DNA of 64,000 nt. Origin: Duganella sp. BJB480. GTDB lineage: Bacteria > Pseudomonadota > Gammaproteobacteria > Burkholderiales > Burkholderiaceae_D. Positions 40,780-50,804 of the stretch are shown piece after piece (positions within the stretch are counted from its first letter, which is position 1; every line of letters begins with the position of its first letter). The DNA is taken from the NCBI GenBank assembly GCA_003416985.1, contig QVIN01000013.1, forward strand, positions 1 through 64,000, written 5' to 3'. Made by a program: the position numbers and the translations under genes. The notes under the pieces were generated by a model. That model had not been told where the DNA came from. It worked only from the letters and a program-made list of their open reading frames with translations, and ran no database searches.

Positions 40780-43626
40780 ATGTTCAATTTCGAGCGTTCC
40801 GGTCTGAGCCAGAAACTCACCATCCTTTCAGTGCTGTCCACCGGGAGCGCGCTGTTGCTGGTCTTCATCGCCTTTGCCGCCACGTCCGTGCTCAGCCGCA
40901 CCGACGACGAGCGCAAGCAGCTGTCCTCGCTGGCCGGCGTGATCGGCGACAACAGCGCGGCGGCGCTGCGCTACGCCGACCGCAAGCAGGCGCGGCAGAC
41001 GCTGGCCACGCTGGCGGTCGAGGACGAGATCCTTCAAGCCGTGCTGTACGACAGCACCGGCAAGCAGCTGGCCCGCTACCAGTCCGCCGCCCTGCCCGCC
41101 GGGCAGGACGCGCCCGAGCAGTTGCCGGCCGAGGACGCCGTCCAGGAGATCCGCACCTACCAGAGCGGCCCGCTGTGGGCGCCCGCGCTGCGGCTGTACC
41201 GTCCGGTGCGCAACAAGGACGAGCTGGTCGGCACCGTGATGATCGAGAGCGCGCAGACCCGCATGTGGCTGGACCTGTTCAAGAACCTGGCCGCCGCCGC
41301 CGTGGCCGCCATGCTGTCGTTCATGATGGCGCTGCTGACGGCGGCGCGCTTCAAGGGCAGCATCGCCGAGCCGGTGGGCCAGCTGATCGCCGCGGCCCAG
41401 CAGGTCAGCCGCGGCCAGCCGACGCCGCGCATCGTCCACCAGCGCAGCGACGAGTTGGGCGCGCTGACCGACAGCTTCAACGACATGCTGGCCCAGGTCG
41501 AGGCGCGCGACGGCGCGCTGGCGCAATACCGCGACCAACTGGAGCGCCAGGTCGGCGTGCGGACCGAGCAACTGGAAAAAGCCAAGAACGCCGCCGAGGC
41601 GGCCAGCCAGGCCAAGAGCGCCTTCCTCGCCACCATGAGCCACGAGATCCGCACGCCGATGAACGGCGTGCTGGGCATGACCGAGCTGCTGCTGGCCACC
41701 CGATTGTCCGAACAGCAGCGCCACTACACCAGCATGGTCAAGCGCTCGGGCGAGCACTTGCTGGTCATCATCAACGACATCCTGGACTTCTCCAAGATCG
41801 AGGCCGGCAAGCTGACCGTCGAATACATCCATTTCAATTTCCGCGAGCTGCTCGACGACATCGACAACGTCTTCTCGCCGCAGGCCCAGGCCAAGGGCAT
41901 CGAGCTGGAGCTGGCGATCGCCTACGACATCCCGGTCGCGATCTGCGGCGACCCGAACCGGCTGCGCCAGGTCATCTTCAATCTGCTGGGCAACGCGATC
42001 AAGTTCACCGAGAGCGGCAAGATCACCGTCAAGGTCAACGTGGTGCAGGAGGACGCGCAGACGGTCGGCCTGCGCTTCGAGGTGCACGACACCGGCATCG
42101 GCGTCTCCAACGAGGCGCGCGCCCGCATCTTCGACTCGTTCTCGCAGGCCGACGGCTCGACCACCCGCAAGCACGGCGGCACCGGCCTGGGGCTGGCGAT
42201 CTCGAAACAACTGGTGGAGCTGATGGGCGGCACAATAGGCGTGGACCATGCGCTAACTCAAGGATCGATCTTTTGGTTTGCCGTAAATTTTGATAAGCGT
42301 CGCATCGATGTCGACGATCCTTCTTTCCACGCCACCCAGGAATGCCGCGCTTTGATTGTCGATGAGAACCCCACCAGCCGGGGTGAGCTGGAACAGCTGC
42401 TGGCCAGCTGGCGCGTCGCCTCCGCCAGCGCCACCGCCACCGACGCCCTGCCGCGACTGCGCCAGGCGGCGGCGTCCGGCCGTCCCTACGACGTGGTGCT
42501 GCTGGACATGGAACTGCCGCGCACCAGCGGCCTGGCGCTGGCCGCCGCCATCCGCGCCGAGCCCGAGCTGGCCGGCGCGCGCCTGCTGCTGCTGAGCACC
42601 GAGCGCAACGCCGCCGACGGCGTCCAGCGGCGCGAGGCCGGCGTCGCCTTCCAGCTGATCAAGCCGCCGCGCGCCTGCGACCTGTTCGACTGCCTGCTCA
42701 CGCCGGCCCGTGGCGCGCCCGCCGCCACCCGCACGGCCGAGGCGCCGCCGGCCGCCGCGCCGGTCGCGCCGCCGCTGGCCGCGTTCAGCCCCGGCCCCAC
42801 GCCGGCCCCGCGCGCGCGCAAGCGGCGCAAGGTCTTGCTGGCCGAGGACAACCCGGTCAACGTCGAGGTGGCCGGCGCCATGCTCGAGGGACTGGGCCTG
42901 GAAGTGAGCCGCGCCTGCAACGGCGAGCAGGCGCTGCAGGCCGTGCAGGCCGGCGAGTTCGACCTGATCCTGATGGATTGCCAGATGCCGGTCATGGACG
43001 GCTTCGCGGCCACCACCGAAATCCGCCGCCGCGAGCAGCAGCGCGGCCGCGGGCGCAGCGTGCCCATCATCGCCATCACCGCCAACGCGCTGCAGGGCGA
43101 CCGCGAATCCTGCCTGGCGGCCGGCATGGACGACTACCTGAGCAAGCCTTTCACGCAGCAGGCGCTGGGGCAGACCATCGCCCGCTGGATCAGCCTGCCG
43201 CGCCTGGCGCCGGCGCCGCCCGCCCCGGAAGCGCCGGCAGCGCAGCAAGCGCCAGCCGTGGCCATGCCCCACAGTCAGATCAACCGCCAGGCGCTGCAGA
43301 ACATCCGCGCGCTCAGCGCCACCAACGGCGACGCCCTGCTCGACCGCGTGCTGCACGCCTATCTCGACGACACCCCCAGCCATCTGCACACGCTGCGCCA
43401 GGCGATCGCCGCCGGCGACACCGGCCAGTTGCGCAAGTCCGCCCACAGCCTCAAGTCCAGCAGCGCCAACGTCGGCGCCGACGCGCTGGCGCAGCGCTGC
43501 CGGGAGCTCGAGCAGCTGGGCCGCAATGACACCACCGCCGGGGCCGCTGTCCTGCTGGCGGATATGGAACGTACTTTCCAGGCCGTGCGGCAGGCGTTGG
43601 GAGCTATCCTGGAAAAGGAAACATGA
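40780..43626 (+). CDS. Hybrid sensor histidine kinase (BarA-like), two receivers and HPt
   Basis: A 948-residue protein. In order: membrane segment (about 13-34), a periplasmic sensor of CHASE8-like length, a second membrane segment (about 165-190), HAMP, HisKA with FLATMSHEIRTPMNGVLGMTELLL, HATPase (N box, DTGIGVS, GGTGLGLAIS), a first receiver (weak, LLDMELPRTSG), a second canonical receiver (AEDNPVN, LMDCQMPVMDG) and a C-terminal HPt domain with AHSLKSSSANVGA. A full internal phosphorelay is thus encoded. The ATG at 40780 was chosen over a TTG at 40762. The output gene starts one base after its stop. Confidence 0.92.
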   Translation: MFNFERSGLSQKLTILSVLSTGSALLLVFIAFAATSVLSRTDDERKQLSSLAGVIGDNSAAALRYADRKQARQTLATLAVEDEILQAVLYDSTGKQLARYQSAALPAGQDAPEQLPAEDAVQEIRTYQSGPLWAPALRLYRPVRNKDELVGTVMIESAQTRMWLDLFKNLAAAAVAAMLSFMMALLTAARFKGSIAEPVGQLIAAAQQVSRGQPTPRIVHQRSDELGALTDSFNDMLAQVEARDGALAQYRDQLERQVGVRTEQLEKAKNAAEAASQAKSAFLATMSHEIRTPMNGVLGMTELLLATRLSEQQRHYTSMVKRSGEHLLVIINDILDFSKIEAGKLTVEYIHFNFRELLDDIDNVFSPQAQAKGIELELAIAYDIPVAICGDPNRLRQVIFNLLGNAIKFTESGKITVKVNVVQEDAQTVGLRFEVHDTGIGVSNEARARIFDSFSQADGSTTRKHGGTGLGLAISKQLVELMGGTIGVDHALTQGSIFWFAVNFDKRRIDVDDPSFHATQECRALIVDENPTSRGELEQLLASWRVASASATATDALPRLRQAAASGRPYDVVLLDMELPRTSGLALAAAIRAEPELAGARLLLLSTERNAADGVQRREAGVAFQLIKPPRACDLFDCLLTPARGAPAATRTAEAPPAAAPVAPPLAAFSPGPTPAPRARKRRKVLLAEDNPVNVEVAGAMLEGLGLEVSRACNGEQALQAVQAGEFDLILMDCQMPVMDGFAATTEIRRREQQRGRGRSVPIIAITANALQGDRESCLAAGMDDYLSKPFTQQALGQTIARWISLPRLAPAPPAPEAPAAQQAPAVAMPHSQINRQALQNIRALSATNGDALLDRVLHAYLDDTPSHLHTLRQAIAAGDTGQLRKSAHSLKSSSANVGADALAQRCRELEQLGRNDTTAGAAVLLADMERTFQAVRQALGAILEKET

Positions 43627-43627
43627 C

Positions 43628-45823
43628 ATGGCAACGCCCACCTCCCCCAAGCGCGGCCTGGTCCTGGTCGCCGACGACGATCCCGTGATGCGTATGCTGA
43701 TGCTGGAGATGCTGGCCCAGGTTGGCCTGGACGCGGTCGAGGCCGAGGACGGCCTGCAAGCGGTCGAATGCTTCCAGCGCCTGACGCCGGACCTGCTGCT
43801 GCTCGACGTCGACATGCCCGGCATGGACGGCTTCGCCGTGTGCCGCGAGATCCGCCGGCTGGAAACCCAGACCACCGTGCCCATCATCATGGTCACCGGC
43901 GGCGACGAGCTCGAATCGGTGACCAAGGCCTACGAGGCCGGCGCCACCGATTTCGTCTCCAAGCCGATCAACTGGCCCATCCTCGGCCACCGCGTGCTGT
44001 ACGTGCTGCGCGCCAGCGACGCCATCACCCGCCTGCGCATCGCCGACGCCCACCACCGCGCGGTGCTGGCGGCCATCCCGGACACCTTCTTCCGCATGAA
44101 CAAGGACGGCTACTACCTCGACTACGAACAGGGCCACGAAGCCAGCGGCGTGTTCGCCAGCGACCAGTGCGTGGGCCGCCACCTGAACCAGGTGCTGCCG
44201 GAGGACATCGCCCAGCACATGCTGGAACAGGTGCAGACCGTGCTCGACACCCAGCACATCCGTTCGCTGGACTACGAGCTGGCCGTCCCCGGCGCGGCCC
44301 CGCGCGTGCGCCAGGGCGAGCACACGGGGCCGGCGCCGGTGCGCCATTTCGAGGCGCGGCTGGTGGCCACCGGCCCGGACGAGGTGCTGGGCCTGGTGCG
44401 CGACATCAGCGAGCGCAAGCGCACCGAGGAGCAGATCCGCCGCCTGGCCTATTGCGACAGCCTGACCGGCATCCCCAACCGCCAGGCCTTCCTGGAAACG
44501 CTGGAGGCCGAGCTGGCGCGCTCGCGCAAGGGCAACAAGAAATTCGCCGTGCTGTTCATGGACCTGGACGCCTTCAAGCGCATCAACGACACGCTGGGCC
44601 ACGACGTCGGCGACCACCTGCTCAAGGCCGTCTCCGAGCGCCTGCGCGAGACCACGCGGCCCAGCGACCTGGTCTCGCGCACCGAGGTCGGCGGCAACAA
44701 CCTGGCGCGCCTGGGCGGCGACGAATTCACCATCCTGATCCCCGACCTGGAACGGGTGGAAAACGCGCTCAACGTCGCCCACCGCGTCAAGGAGGCGATG
44801 CGCCGCCCCTTCCTGCTGGACACGCACGAGATCTTCGTCACCGCCAGCATCGGCATCTCGCTGTACCCGGAGGATGGCGAGGACTGCAACTCCCTGCTCA
44901 AGTTCGCCGACACCGCGATGTACCACGCCAAGAACTGCGGCAAGAACAACGCCAAGCTGTACAGCTCGTCGCTGACGATGCAGATCATGAGCCACGTCAA
45001 GCTGGAGGTGGGCCTGCGCAAGGCGCTGCAGAACAACGAGCTGTACCTGCTGTACCAGCCGCAGATCGACGTCGCCAGCGCCCAGATCGTCGGCGTGGAG
45101 GCGCTGGTGCGCTGGCGCCACCCGGAGCGCGGCATCATCTCGCCCACCGAGTTCATCCCGCTGGCCGAGGAGACCGGCCTGATCGTGCCGATCGGCGAAT
45201 GGGTGTTGCGCACCGCCTGCCGCCAGGCGATGGCGTGGAAGACGGCCGACCAGCGTCCGCTGCGGGTGGCGGTCAACCTGTCGGCCAAGCAGTTCAAGGA
45301 CGAGAACCTGAGCCAGATCGTGCTGTCCACGCTGCACGAGACCGGCCTGCCGGCCGACCTGCTGGAACTGGAGCTGACCGAAGGCACGCTGATGGACGAC
45401 GCCCGCGCCACCATGGTCACGCTGGAGCAGCTGCGCGGCATCGGCGTCTACCTGTCGATCGACGATTTCGGCACCGGTTATTCGTCGATGAACTACCTCA
45501 AGCGCTTCGACGTGCGGGCGCTCAAGATCGACCGCAGCTTCATCAGCGGCCTGCCGCAGGATTCGGAGAACGCCGCCATCACGCGCGCCATCATCGCCAT
45601 GGCGCATGGTTTGAAGATGGCGGTGGTGGCGGAAGGCGTGGAGACCGGCGCCCAGCTAAGGCTGCTGGAGCAATACGGCTGCGACCTGGCGCAGGGCTAC
45701 TACCTGGGCCATCCGTCGCCGCCGGAATCGATCGACCTCATGCTCTGCAACCAGTTCGCGCTGAACGCGGCGGCGGCGGCCAGCGATGCCAGCCATGTGA
45801 TGATCTTCCCCGCCCAACACTGA
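43628..45823 (+). CDS. Response regulator with PAS-GGDEF-EAL output
   Basis: The 731-residue protein has an N-terminal receiver (DDD at 16-18, phosphoacceptor D60, K112), a PAS-like region (about 140-265, ending DISERKRTEEQI), GGDEF intact (363-367) and EAL intact (about 495, EALVRWRHPERG). It begins one base after the hybrid kinase stop and is the obvious output of that phosphorelay, setting c-di-GMP levels. Both catalytic motifs look functional, so which dominates is open. It ends 7 bases before the convergent CoA-transferase gene. Confidence 0.92.
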   Translation: MATPTSPKRGLVLVADDDPVMRMLMLEMLAQVGLDAVEAEDGLQAVECFQRLTPDLLLLDVDMPGMDGFAVCREIRRLETQTTVPIIMVTGGDELESVTKAYEAGATDFVSKPINWPILGHRVLYVLRASDAITRLRIADAHHRAVLAAIPDTFFRMNKDGYYLDYEQGHEASGVFASDQCVGRHLNQVLPEDIAQHMLEQVQTVLDTQHIRSLDYELAVPGAAPRVRQGEHTGPAPVRHFEARLVATGPDEVLGLVRDISERKRTEEQIRRLAYCDSLTGIPNRQAFLETLEAELARSRKGNKKFAVLFMDLDAFKRINDTLGHDVGDHLLKAVSERLRETTRPSDLVSRTEVGGNNLARLGGDEFTILIPDLERVENALNVAHRVKEAMRRPFLLDTHEIFVTASIGISLYPEDGEDCNSLLKFADTAMYHAKNCGKNNAKLYSSSLTMQIMSHVKLEVGLRKALQNNELYLLYQPQIDVASAQIVGVEALVRWRHPERGIISPTEFIPLAEETGLIVPIGEWVLRTACRQAMAWKTADQRPLRVAVNLSAKQFKDENLSQIVLSTLHETGLPADLLELELTEGTLMDDARATMVTLEQLRGIGVYLSIDDFGTGYSSMNYLKRFDVRALKIDRSFISGLPQDSENAAITRAIIAMAHGLKMAVVAEGVETGAQLRLLEQYGCDLAQGYYLGHPSPPESIDLMLCNQFALNAAAAASDASHVMIFPAQH

Positions 45824-45830
45824 AGATCGC

Positions 45831-47048
45831 TTACAACACACCGTCCTGTTTCATCGCGGCGATGTCGTCGGCGCTGTAGCCCAGCGACCGCAGGACCTCG
45901 TCGTTGTGCTGGCCCAGCGCCGGACCGATCCACTTGGTGTGGCCCGGCGTGGCCGACAGCTTGGGCGAGATCGCCGGCAGCTTGACCGGCGTGCCGTCGG
46001 CGAAGTGGTGCTGCTCGAACATTTCGCGCGCAACGAACTGCGGATCGGTCATCATGTCGCGCACCGAGTAGATCTTCCCGGCCGGCACGTCGGCCGCCTT
46101 CAGCACCGTCAATGCGCCGTCGATGTCCTGGGTGTCGCACCAGGCCTGGATGGCGTCGTCGATCTCCTGCGTGCGCTGCACGCGGCCGTCGTTGCGCTCC
46201 AGCTGCGGATCGCCGGCCAAATCGATGCGGCCCATGGCCAGCATCAGGCGCTTGAAGATGGCGTCGCCATTGCCGGCGATGACGATGTTCTCGCCATCCC
46301 TGGTGGTGTAGGTGTTGGACGGCACGATGCCCGGCAGCGCGCCGCCAGTGCGCTCGCGCACCACGCCGGCGTGGTCGAACTCCGGCACCAGCGATTCCAT
46401 CAGGTTGAACACGGATTCGTACAGCGCCACGTCGACCATCTGGCCCTCGCCCTTGAGACGACCGCCGGTGGCGTCGCGGTGGCGCAGCGCCATCATCGCG
46501 CCGATCACGCCGTGCAGCGCCGCCACCGAGTCGCCGATCGACACGCCGACGCGCACCGGCGGCCGGTCCGCGTGGCCGGACACGTAGCGCAGGCCGCCCA
46601 TCGATTCGCCGATGGCGCCGAAGCCCGGCAAGTCCTTCATCGGCCCGGTCTGGCCGAAGCCCGACAGACGCACCATGATGGTGGCGGGATTGACGGCCTT
46701 CAACTGCTCGTAGCCGATGTCCCACTTCTCCAGCACGCCGGGACGGTAGTTCTCGATGATGATGTCCGCCTCCAGCGCCAGCTGGCGCGCGATGGCGCGG
46801 CCGCGCGCGTGCTTGAGGTTGAGCGTCAGCGATTTCTTGTTGCGCGACTGGACCGACCACCACAGCGAGGTGCCGTCCTTGAGCACGCGCCATTTGCGGA
46901 TCGGATCGCCGCCGTCGGGCGACTCGATCTTGATCACCTCGGCGCCGAACTCGCCCAGCATGCGCGCACAAAAAGGGCCCGCGATCAGCGTGCCCAGTTC
47001 CAGTACCTTGATGCCGGCCAATGGACCCGCAGTATTCTTCTCAGTCAT
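45831..47048 (-). CDS. CaiB/BaiF family CoA-transferase
   Basis: The 405-residue type III CoA-transferase starts with LAGIKVLELGTLIAGPFC and AEVIKIESPDGGDPIRKW, and carries the catalytic aspartate in VSIGDSVAALHG (about D173). The further VDVALYESVFNLMESLVPE is conserved. These enzymes move CoA between acids such as formate/oxalate, succinate or carnitine; the substrate here is unknown. The ATG at 47048 overlaps the recR stop by four bases and has an AAGGG site, so it is coupled to recR; the frame continues upstream over recR only as a shadow. Confidence 0.88.
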   Translation of the reverse strand: MTEKNTAGPLAGIKVLELGTLIAGPFCARMLGEFGAEVIKIESPDGGDPIRKWRVLKDGTSLWWSVQSRNKKSLTLNLKHARGRAIARQLALEADIIIENYRPGVLEKWDIGYEQLKAVNPATIMVRLSGFGQTGPMKDLPGFGAIGESMGGLRYVSGHADRPPVRVGVSIGDSVAALHGVIGAMMALRHRDATGGRLKGEGQMVDVALYESVFNLMESLVPEFDHAGVVRERTGGALPGIVPSNTYTTRDGENIVIAGNGDAIFKRLMLAMGRIDLAGDPQLERNDGRVQRTQEIDDAIQAWCDTQDIDGALTVLKAADVPAGKIYSVRDMMTDPQFVAREMFEQHHFADGTPVKLPAISPKLSATPGHTKWIGPALGQHNDEVLRSLGYSADDIAAMKQDGVL

Positions 47049-47635
47049 GTCGCCCTTCGGTCCAGCATGGCGCGGGCGATGGTGCCCGCGTCCACGTACT
47101 CCAGCTCGCCACCGACCGGCACGCCGCGCGCCAGACGGCTCACGCGCAGGCCGCGCGCCTTCAGCAGTTCGCTGATGTAGTGCGCGGTGGCCTCGCCCTC
47201 GTTGGTGAAATTGGTGGCCAGCACCACTTCCGTGACCAGGCCGTCTGCGGCGCGCGCCACCAGTTTTTCCAGATGGATGTCCTTGGGGCCGATGCCGTCC
47301 AGCGGCGACAGGCGGCCCATCAGCACGAAGTACAGGCCCTTGTAGGTCAGGGTCTGCTCGATCATCAGCTGGTCGGCCGGCGTCTCCACCACGCACAGCA
47401 GGCGGCGGTCGCGCTGCTCGTCGTTGCAGGTGTCGCAGACCTCTTCTTCCGTGAAGGTATTGCACAGCGCGCAGTGATGCACGGCGCTCACCGCCTGGTG
47501 CAAGGCGCGCGACAACATGTCCGCGCCCTCGCGGTCATGCTGGAGCAGGTGGAACGCCATCCGCTGCGCCGACTTGGGGCCGACGCCGGGCAGACGGCGC
47601 AGCGCTTCCGTCAGAAATTCCAGCGATTTGGACAT
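47045..47635 (-). CDS. recR: Recombination mediator protein RecR
   Basis: The 196-residue protein has the N-terminal helix-hairpin-helix (RLPGVGPKSAQRMAF, 14-28), the C4 zinc finger (C55-x2-C58, C67-x2-C70) and the Toprim domain (LLCVVETPADQLMIEQ, LDGIGPKDIHLEKL). RecR with RecO/RecF loads RecA on gapped DNA. It sits downstream of ybaB and dnaX, the usual bacterial order. The CoA-transferase gene overlaps its 3' end. Confidence 0.96.
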   Translation of the reverse strand: MSKSLEFLTEALRRLPGVGPKSAQRMAFHLLQHDREGADMLSRALHQAVSAVHHCALCNTFTEEEVCDTCNDEQRDRRLLCVVETPADQLMIEQTLTYKGLYFVLMGRLSPLDGIGPKDIHLEKLVARAADGLVTEVVLATNFTNEGEATAHYISELLKARGLRVSRLARGVPVGGELEYVDAGTIARAMLDRRAT

Positions 47636-47658
47636 GGTGCTCTACGTCGCGGCTGTCC

Positions 47659-47985
47659 TTAGAAAGGCATCTTGAAGCCGGCCGGCAGGTTCATGCCGGC
47701 GGTCAGGCCGCCCAGCTTTTCGGCCGAGGTGGCTTCGGCCTTGCGCACGGCGTCGTTGAAGGCGGCGGCCACCAAGTCTTCCAGCATGTCCTTGTCGTCG
47801 GCCAGCAGCGACGGGTCGATCGACACGCGCTTGACGTCGTTCTTGCAGGTCATCACGACCTTGACCAGGCCGGCGCCGGACTGGCCTTCGACTTCGATCA
47901 GGGCCAGCGCGTCCTGCGCCTTCTTCATGTTGTCCTGCATTGCTTGGGCTTGTTTCATCAAGCCGGCCAGTTGGTTCTTCATCAT
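47659..47985 (-). CDS. YbaB/EbfC family nucleoid-associated protein
   Basis: The 108-residue protein matches YbaB: N-terminal NQLAGLMKQAQAMQDNMKKAQ coiled helix, then VEGQSGAGLVKVVMTCKNDVKRVSIDP and the C-terminal LAAGMNLPAGFKMPF-like tail. It forms dimers that bind DNA. It lies between dnaX and recR as in most proteobacteria, 37 bases after dnaX. Confidence 0.95.
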   Translation of the reverse strand: MMKNQLAGLMKQAQAMQDNMKKAQDALALIEVEGQSGAGLVKVVMTCKNDVKRVSIDPSLLADDKDMLEDLVAAAFNDAVRKAEATSAEKLGGLTAGMNLPAGFKMPF

Positions 47986-48022
47986 GATGGGATTCTCCGT
48001 GGATTGAAAATTAAACAGGTGT

Positions 48023-50698
48023 TCAGTTGGCCGCGGCCGACGCCAGCATGGCGGGCGGCGGCGTGATCGAGCCGGGCACGACCCAGGCGTCGAACTCGCG
48101 GATCAGGCTGTTCACAAAGGGATCGTTGGCGACCGTGTCCTCGGCCGCGCGCTGGCAGGCTTCGCGGTGCGCCTGCGCCTCGGCGCTGGCGGTGTACCAG
48201 ACGGCGCCCAGTTCGGTGTCCACGCGCACCGGGCGGCCGAAGCGTTCGGTCAGCGCGACGGTGAGCTTCTCGACGTTGCCCGGCGTGCGCCAGGTTTCGA
48301 TCGGCACGCGGACCTTGAAGACCACGGCGTTGCCGTCGATGCCGCATTCGACGAGCTCGGCCTGCATGGCCAGCTGCTGGGCCACGCCGCGCAACGGCAA
48401 GGCGGCCGCCACGGCCGGCCAGTTGCCGTCCCAGTTCAGCTCCGGCACCGGCGTGATCACGTAGGCGTGCGGCGCCTTGGCGGGCGCCGGCGCGGCGCGG
48501 GCCGGCATGACGACCGCCTGCGCCTCGTCGGCATAGGCCAACGGCGGCGGCGCCTGGTGCTGCGACGGCGCGCGCGATGGTGCGTGCGCTTGGCCATGCG
48601 ACTGCGCGTGCGATTGCACATGCGACGGCGCGCGCGCTGGCGCTGGCGAGGATGCGTGCGATGGCTGCTGGTCCGGCGCGTAGGCCGGCGCGGAGTGCGC
48701 TACCGCGCTATCGTCGGAAAATTCAGTGACCCAGGGCGGTAGGTCATCCTCGTCGTCAGCCTGCTGTGGCGCAGGCTTGGCTGCGGGCGCGGCGGGCGGC
48801 GCGACTTGCTGTGGCGCGACCTGGCGCACCGGCGCTTCCAGCACGGCCGCTTGCGCATCGCCGCCCATGGTCGCCGCTGGCGGCATGTCTTCCCACGGCG
48901 CAGGACGCGATGGTGCGACCGCAGCCGGAGAGATCTGCGCGGCGGGCGGCGTGTACGCAGCGCTCGGCGCGTGCGGTTGCGAAGGCGGCGTGAACGTGGC
49001 GGGCTGCGAGGAAGCGGCAGGCCCGGCATCCGGCGCGGCGCCAAACGACGATGTCGGCGCGCCGCTCGATGGCGCCGCAGCAGGTGCCGGGGCCGACTGC
49101 GCGGCCGCAGCCGGACTCGCCGACGCGGATCGCGCGCCTGGCTTGGAAGCCGCGCGAGCCGCCTCCAAGGCAGCGTTGATGGCGGCGCGCGCAGCACTGA
49201 TCGGCGCGGCCGGAGCCGCTGGTGCGGGCGCCGTCGCGGATGCAACGTGCGCAGCCGGCGCGCTGGCCGGGGCAACGGCGGCCGGTGCAGGCATCGCCGC
49301 TGGCGCAGCGGCAGCCGGCGCAGACATCGCCGCCGACGCAGCGGCAGGCACTGGTGGCGCAACATGCGCAGATGGCATCGCACTGGCGGACGGGGTAGAA
49401 GCGACCGGAGCAGGCGCCTCCGCCCGCGCCATCGCGGCAGCCGCACCAGCCACCACCGCCGCCGGCGTCACGCTGGCGTGACTAGCCTGCAAATGCGAAG
49501 CCGCACGCGCAGGCGGCGCCGCCGCGGCACGCGCCGCAGCCACCGCCGCCGGACGCGACATCGCCGGCGCAGCAGCCGGCTGCCCTTCCGCCCCGCCTAC
49601 GCCGGGCCGAAAGGCCAGCATGCGCAGCAGGGTCATCGAGAAGCCGGCATATTCATCCGGCGCCAAGCCCAATTCATTCCGGCCATGCACCGCGATCTGA
49701 TAATACAGCTGCACCTCTTCCGCATCGAAGGCGGCGGCCAGGCGCACGATATCGGCGTACTCCGGCAAATCCTCCGGCAAGGCGGTCGGCACCGTCTGCG
49801 CCAGCGCGATCCGGTGCAGCAACGTGCCCAGGTCCTGCAAGGCGCCGTTGTACGACAGGCTGCGCGTGGCCATCTCGTCGGCCACGGCCAGCAAGTCCGC
49901 ACCATCCTGCGCGGCCAGCGCGTCGAGCAGACGAATCAGATAAGACTGGTCCAGCGCACCCAGCATGCCCTGCACCGCGTCCAGCGTCACCGCGCCGGCC
50001 GCGTAGGCGATCGCCTGGTCGGTCAGCGACAGCGCATCGCGCATCGAACCGTGCGCGCCGGCGGCCAGCAGACGCAAGGCGGGCGCCTCGAAGCTGATGC
50101 CCTCCTGCCCCAAAATATTGTCCAGATGGCCGATGATGTGCCCAGGCGGCATCTGCTTCAGATTGAATTGCAGACAGCGCGACAGCACCGTCACCGGAAT
50201 CTTCTGCGGATCGGTGGTGGCCAGGATGAACTTGACGTGCTCGGGCGGTTCCTCCAGCGTCTTCAGCATCGAGTTGAACGCGTGGTTGGTCAGCATGTGC
50301 ACCTCGTCGATCATGTAGACCTTGAAGCGCGCATTGCTCGGCGCGTACACCGCCTGCTCCAGCAGCTGCGCCATCTCGTCGACGCCGCGGTTGGACGCCG
50401 CATCCATCTCGATGTAGTCGACGAAGCGGCCGGCGTCGATCGCCGTGCACGCCTCGCACACGCCGCACGGCGTGGCCGTGATGCCGCCGTTGCCGTCCGG
50501 CCCGACGCAATTGAGCGACTTGGCCAGGATGCGCGACAAGGTGGTCTTACCGACCCCGCGCGTTCCCGTGAACAGATAAGCGTGGTGCAGGCGGCCGCTG
50601 TGCAGGGCGTGCGTGAGCGCGCGCACGACGTGCTCCTGGCCGACGAGCGTTTCGAAATTCTTGGGGCGGTATTTACGGGCGAGGACTTGATAGGACAT
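48023..50698 (-). CDS. dnaX: DNA polymerase III subunits gamma/tau DnaX
   Basis: The 891-residue protein begins with the clamp-loader AAA+ ATPase (SYQVLARKYRPKNFETLVGQEHVV; Walker A GTRGVGKTT at about 45-53; zinc cysteines about 64-82; Walker B MIDEVHML; sensor SRC). Domain III follows to about 365. An Ala/Pro-rich linker of roughly 390 residues (about 370-760) comes next. The last 120 residues hold the tau-specific C-terminus (ELNWDGNWPAVAAALPLRGVAQQL). The linker is much longer than in E. coli (643 residues total). Confidence 0.95.
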   Translation of the reverse strand: MSYQVLARKYRPKNFETLVGQEHVVRALTHALHSGRLHHAYLFTGTRGVGKTTLSRILAKSLNCVGPDGNGGITATPCGVCEACTAIDAGRFVDYIEMDAASNRGVDEMAQLLEQAVYAPSNARFKVYMIDEVHMLTNHAFNSMLKTLEEPPEHVKFILATTDPQKIPVTVLSRCLQFNLKQMPPGHIIGHLDNILGQEGISFEAPALRLLAAGAHGSMRDALSLTDQAIAYAAGAVTLDAVQGMLGALDQSYLIRLLDALAAQDGADLLAVADEMATRSLSYNGALQDLGTLLHRIALAQTVPTALPEDLPEYADIVRLAAAFDAEEVQLYYQIAVHGRNELGLAPDEYAGFSMTLLRMLAFRPGVGGAEGQPAAAPAMSRPAAVAAARAAAAPPARAASHLQASHASVTPAAVVAGAAAAMARAEAPAPVASTPSASAMPSAHVAPPVPAAASAAMSAPAAAAPAAMPAPAAVAPASAPAAHVASATAPAPAAPAAPISAARAAINAALEAARAASKPGARSASASPAAAAQSAPAPAAAPSSGAPTSSFGAAPDAGPAASSQPATFTPPSQPHAPSAAYTPPAAQISPAAVAPSRPAPWEDMPPAATMGGDAQAAVLEAPVRQVAPQQVAPPAAPAAKPAPQQADDEDDLPPWVTEFSDDSAVAHSAPAYAPDQQPSHASSPAPARAPSHVQSHAQSHGQAHAPSRAPSQHQAPPPLAYADEAQAVVMPARAAPAPAKAPHAYVITPVPELNWDGNWPAVAAALPLRGVAQQLAMQAELVECGIDGNAVVFKVRVPIETWRTPGNVEKLTVALTERFGRPVRVDTELGAVWYTASAEAQAHREACQRAAEDTVANDPFVNSLIREFDAWVVPGSITPPPAMLASAAAN

Positions 50699-50804
50699 GC
50701 TGGGATTTTACCGTAGATAGCGGATGCAAAGGGCCTGTCCTGCTCAGCTAATAAGATGCGGCGCAGGGTCGCCAAAACGGCAATTGTAACAAGGCGTGGC
50801 CGGA

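Noticed and set aside
45700..47465. Long minus-strand frames joining recR and the CoA-transferase
   Set aside because: They come from reading one frame through two overlapping genes; each gene has its own start, motifs and ribosome site.
48806..50716. A 636-codon open frame antisense to dnaX, very rich in Arg
   Set aside because: It is a shadow of the GC-rich Ala/Pro linker; no domain, no ribosome site, and dnaX is certain on the other strand.
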